Part shown: piece after piece, positions 60,652-64,000 of the stretch
Layout of the letters: each line of letters begins with the position of its first letter
How positions within the stretch are numbered: the stretch's first letter is position 1
Source: CAVQBP01 sp963723205
GTDB lineage: Bacteria > Bacteroidota > Ignavibacteria > Ignavibacteriales > Ignavibacteriaceae
Direction: 5' to 3'
Assembly (NCBI GenBank): GCA_963723205.1
Contig: CAVRQC010000029.1
Location: 1-64,000 of the forward strand
Length of the DNA: 64,000 bases
Notes under the pieces: model-generated
Databases searched by the model: none
What the model saw: only the letters and a program-made list of their open reading frames with translations
What the model was told of the DNA's origin: nothing
Position numbers and translations under genes: made by a program

Positions 60652-63492
60652 TTATTTCATTTTTATTATTTGTTGTGTTCCATCATATTTAATAACCGAA
60701 TCGGGTTTAGAATCAAATTTTAAACCTGAAGGATTTCCTTTACCAATCCATACAATTTCAAATGTTCTTGTTTTAAGCATTCCCGGGAAGTTACCTTGTC
60801 TTTTCCCTATAATAATTTCATGGTCCTTTTCATTATACTTTAGCGGTATAATAGAAAACATTCCTTTTTCGTAGTTATAATTTGTATTTTCATCTTCATA
60901 GAGTTTGAATGAACAGTCGTTTCCTGTATAAACAAATAATCTGATTGGATCTTCCTTTTTTTCAGTTGAATACTGTAGAGCAGGACCACATGGAATGATG
61001 GAGCCTTCTTTTATAAAAATCGGAATATCTGTATATGGTGCATCTGCTTCTATTGTTTTTCCGCCTTTATAATATTTCCCCGATTTAAGATCATACCAAC
61101 CTGTTTTGGCGGGAAGATAAACATTTCGTTTTCTTGCTTTATATTTTGTAACAGGGTTTATTAGTAATGCAGGACCAAACATGAATTGATTACCAATACT
61201 TAATACATTTTTGTCATATCCGAAATCCATGATCAATGCTCGCATAATTGTATAATCATTTTGAGTAACCATTCCTGTCAAGGAGTAGATGTACGGCATC
61301 AAGCGGTATCGTAATTTATCATACGCCAGCATTGTTTTATATGCCGGATGATCTTCGGGGGCAACATTGAACATTTCACGATATGGATATTGACCATGTA
61401 CTCTAAATAATGGACAGAAGGTACCGAATTGAAACCACCTGGTCATTAATTCGCGCCATTCGGCTAAATTAGCCTTGTCAGGCTGTTCATATCTCTGTTC
61501 AACCGCGAATCCACCGATGTCAGTAGTCCAGTATGGAAGCCCTGATAAAGAAAAATTCAAACCTGCCGGAATCTGGTTGCTCAAATCTTCCCAGCGGGAT
61601 GCAATATCACCGCTCCACGTAGCTGCGGAATATCTTTGCTGACCTGCAAAAGCTGAACGGGTAAGAATGAAGACGCGCTGATTGGGATTGGTTCTTCTCT
61701 GACCTTCATATACAGCTTTTGAATTCATTAATGAGTATGTATTTAAATATCTTGCTGATGTTCCTAATGCCGTAGGACTTTCCCGTAATCTGGTTTCCTG
61801 CCTAGAAAGATTGGAACATATATCCGGTTCTGTTGCATCAAGCCACCAAGCATCAAATCCTTTTGCAAACAGGTTACTATTAATTTGTTTCCAATAAAGC
61901 TCACGCGCACCTTCGCTATACGGATCATAGAAAGTAGAAACATAACCCGGTCCGACCCAGTCCTTCTGATTCTTTTCAACATTACGCATATAAAGCCAAC
62001 CATGTTCTTTAAATTCTTCATAATGTTTAATACCAACATAAAACTTCGGCCAGACTGAAATCATAATATGAGTATGCAGATCATTATGCAGCTCTTTAAC
62101 CATACCCTCCGGATCGGGGTATCGTGTTGAATCAAATTGATGGCTGCCCCATTGATTTTCTTTCCAGTAAAACCAATCCTGAACAATATTATCAATCGGG
62201 ATCTGACGTTTTCTAAATTCTTTAACGACGGAGAGCAATTCATCCTGGGTTTTATACCGTTCACGGCACTGCCAAAAGCCCATTGCCCATTTCGGCATCA
62301 TCGGGGCTTTCCCGGTGATTTCCCTGTACCCGTGGATTACCTGATCAATATTATTGCCGTGAATAAAATAATAATCAATTTGATCAGCTACCTCAGAATA
62401 AAGAGATGTATAATTTTTAATATTATTGTCTTCCGGATCGAGATAGTTTAATCCGATATAACCACCTGTATGAATCCATTCGATTTTTATTTTATACCGC
62501 TTACCTTGTTCCATATTAAGCTTCAATATGTGAGTCCACGGCAGCCAATTTTGTCTCCATGAATCTACAACTAATTTTCCATTGAGCCACATTTTAGTAT
62601 AGCCGCATGAATACAATCTGAACTTATGAATCCCTGGTTTACTGCATTCAATTTCTCCGCTCCACCTGACAGCAGCAACATTTTGTGCAAATCCCTCCGG
62701 GTAAGCATCATTAACGTCGATAAATTCATGTCCAATTCTTGTTTCAACCCGAGAAGTATAAAGATTATTATAACTGGTATCTCTGAAATATTCTGCTGTA
62801 AGACCTCCTTTCACACCATCTTTGTTAAAAAGCCTGAGTGTGTTTATTGGCTGGTAATCTCTTATATCTCCAAACTTTGTTCTGGAATTATTATCCCAAA
62901 GTATTCCATAATTTTTACTAGAAACCAGAAATGGATTCACTGCAACAATATTATACTGCCATAAATCAACATCATGTCCTTTATAGTTCATAATGCCATT
63001 CTGATGCTGTCCCAGGCCATAGAATGCTTCGTCGCTTGATGGTTGGAAGAGCTGCTGAATGTGATATGTCTTTTCACTCATTGCTTCGGCAGGTGAAATG
63101 ATCTTACCACCGCCTGCTTTCTCTTCCAGAAGCAAACGGTTGTCTGTATTGTAAAATGCAATTCTTCCCGTTGTTGAATCAACAGTTACTATTACATTGG
63201 CAGTAGAAATTTTAATTAAATTGCCTTCTTCTTTTACAGACCATTTAACCGGTATCCAACTGGTTTTATTTACCATGAGACTTTTACGAGTTGAAAATGT
63301 GTCGATAGGCGATGCAATGATGTGAATGATGTCATCATTACATACCTGTATTTTTATTAACCGGGGATCAGTATCTTTTTGCTTATTAATTTTAAGAAGT
63401 ATACCATCATCCTGTTTTTCATATGAAAAAATATTCTGAGACATTATAAGTGAAAAAAGCAAAATAATAATTTGCCACCGGAATAGTATCAT
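60652..63492 (-). CDS. GH31 alpha-xylosidase with PA14 domain
   Basis: A 946-residue GH31 enzyme with a signal peptide. An inserted PA14 domain (about 225-380: G-G-L-T-A-E-Y-F-R-D, M-W-L-N-G-K-L-V-V-D-S-W) splits the N-terminal beta domain. This is a feature of bacterial alpha-xylosidases that act on xyloglucan oligosaccharides. The nucleophile Asp is in W-W-L-D-A-T-E-P, the acid Asp in W-S-G-D-I-A-S-R-W. It should remove alpha-1,6-xylose from the ends of xylogluco-oligosaccharides. It is first gene of the GH31-GH2-GH74/GH5 transcription unit. A remnant of a second GH31 gene lies at 51142-51315. Confidence 0.9.
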   Translation of the reverse strand: MILFRWQIIILLFSLIMSQNIFSYEKQDDGILLKINKQKDTDPRLIKIQVCNDDIIHIIASPIDTFSTRKSLMVNKTSWIPVKWSVKEEGNLIKISTANVIVTVDSTTGRIAFYNTDNRLLLEEKAGGGKIISPAEAMSEKTYHIQQLFQPSSDEAFYGLGQHQNGIMNYKGHDVDLWQYNIVAVNPFLVSSKNYGILWDNNSRTKFGDIRDYQPINTLRLFNKDGVKGGLTAEYFRDTSYNNLYTSRVETRIGHEFIDVNDAYPEGFAQNVAAVRWSGEIECSKPGIHKFRLYSCGYTKMWLNGKLVVDSWRQNWLPWTHILKLNMEQGKRYKIKIEWIHTGGYIGLNYLDPEDNNIKNYTSLYSEVADQIDYYFIHGNNIDQVIHGYREITGKAPMMPKWAMGFWQCRERYKTQDELLSVVKEFRKRQIPIDNIVQDWFYWKENQWGSHQFDSTRYPDPEGMVKELHNDLHTHIMISVWPKFYVGIKHYEEFKEHGWLYMRNVEKNQKDWVGPGYVSTFYDPYSEGARELYWKQINSNLFAKGFDAWWLDATEPDICSNLSRQETRLRESPTALGTSARYLNTYSLMNSKAVYEGQRRTNPNQRVFILTRSAFAGQQRYSAATWSGDIASRWEDLSNQIPAGLNFSLSGLPYWTTDIGGFAVEQRYEQPDKANLAEWRELMTRWFQFGTFCPLFRVHGQYPYREMFNVAPEDHPAYKTMLAYDKLRYRLMPYIYSLTGMVTQNDYTIMRALIMDFGYDKNVLSIGNQFMFGPALLINPVTKYKARKRNVYLPAKTGWYDLKSGKYYKGGKTIEADAPYTDIPIFIKEGSIIPCGPALQYSTEKKEDPIRLFVYTGNDCSFKLYEDENTNYNYEKGMFSIIPLKYNEKDHEIIIGKRQGNFPGMLKTRTFEIVWIGKGNPSGLKFDSKPDSVIKYDGTQQIIKMK

Positions 63493-64000
63493 AAAACACC
63501 TTGAATTAAAAAGAGTTAAATCTATTGAACCAAATATGAATAATTTTCTTAAAACTGTTTGAAAATGAAAACTCGGTTTGAAATGTTATCAATGACCAAA
63601 TTTAATTCTATGAATTTTAATATTATTTGGATAATAATAATTATTAACCATTAATATCCTTTTGGATTCATACTAATGTTATTCTTTCAAAAGAAAAATA
63701 AAAACATACATATGTTTTTATGTTGAGCGAAACGCTCGTATAAACAGTCGATTCGGAAATACCAGATAAATTAGGAGCGGTTGGAAACAACTTCTTTTTT
63801 CCCTTTCTTATATGCAGAAGTAGAGTAAGACATCTGCTCTAATAAAATTTTTTCCATTATGTAAATGACAGTATCAAAAATCATCTATTAACCTGTCATC
63901 GAATGTGTAAAACATACACTATTCAATCTAAATTTTTTTTAATAGAAAGTCAATAATCAATTCTATCTCAAATTAAGTTAAGATTTGCGCAGTATTTCAG
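63493..64000. other. Upstream region of the xyloglucan cluster, no gene seen
   Basis: Contains the promoter side of the GH31 gene. A TGAGCGAAACGCTCG segment (63723-63737) forms a GAGCG/CGCTC hairpin about 230 bp upstream of the start and could be regulatory. A block of CATACATATGTTTTTATG precedes it. No coding frame is convincing up to the window edge. Confidence 0.4.

Noticed and set aside
1..64000. CRISPR array, tRNA or rRNA genes
   Set aside because: No regularly spaced identical repeats and no cloverleaf or rRNA-like sequence were noticed; the dispersed repeats are irregular and separated by genes.

Overview
The window looks like chromosomal DNA of an AT-rich, non-photosynthetic member of the Bacteroidota/Chlorobiota lineage, most likely class Ignavibacteria. 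The main reason is that six unrelated secreted proteins end in the type IX secretion (T9SS) sorting domain with an N-Y-P-N-P-F-N-P core, which is characteristic of that group. Other signs are lipoproteins with clear lipoboxes, a PorV/PorQ-like barrel protein and many plant-polysaccharide hydrolases. No rRNA, tRNA or CRISPR array was seen.

Left third (1-10.4 kb): an IS91-type transposase (cut by the window edge) and a tyrosine recombinase on the minus strand are followed, divergently, by a row of single-gene units separated by four long attC-like sites (1655-1985, 3712-3934, 4889-5205, 5877-6195). The first bases of each of three units are complementary, over 10-11 bp, to the bases that open the next site, and this sequence differs from unit to unit. 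That covariation is the hallmark of integron gene cassettes, but the sites are 220-330 bp long and the recombinase lacks the integron-integrase insert. Cassette cargo is a broken GH43 glycosidase, a frameshifted lipoprotein, a frameshifted Cys-rich protein and a 95-aa unknown. A lipoprotein hydrolase and small housekeeping-like genes follow.

Middle (10.4-36.5 kb): single genes or short operons (IS701-like element, DUF6064 protein, T9SS protein with PorV-like partner, minor-pilin triad, sulfatase, dihydrofolate-reductase-like protein, cupin plus Crp regulator, DUF362 protein, DinB protein, Dam methylase and others) are separated by two further families of dispersed repeats. From 10.6 to 27.9 kb the separators are a composite of a CCCGCC/GGCGGG hairpin repeat (R1), a terminator-bearing repeat (R2) and a remnant of the 3' end of a DUF72 gene. 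Seven such DUF72 remnants lie in the window, all in the same orientation. From 28.4 to 36.5 kb a different repeat (R3) recurs between the genes. Many genes here are interrupted by one-base frameshifts or stops.

Right part (36.5-64 kb): a chemotaxis receptor and then a carbohydrate-degradation region. On the plus strand lie a GHL10-type hydrolase, a GH28 pectinase with T9SS tail, a GH8 exo-oligoxylanase-like enzyme, a BNR-repeat T9SS protein, a nucleotidyltransferase-GHMP kinase fusion, an HTH-TM-SGNH-TPR protein and a Nudix-type transcription regulator. On the minus strand lies a probable xyloglucan operon read in the order GH31 alpha-xylosidase (with PA14 domain), GH2 beta-galactosidase, GH74-GH5 fusion xyloglucanase with T9SS tail, then a GH13 amylase-family enzyme. 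The enzymes fit a pathway in which the secreted fusion cuts the xyloglucan backbone and the GH2 and GH31 enzymes strip galactose and xylose side groups. No SusC/SusD pair is visible.
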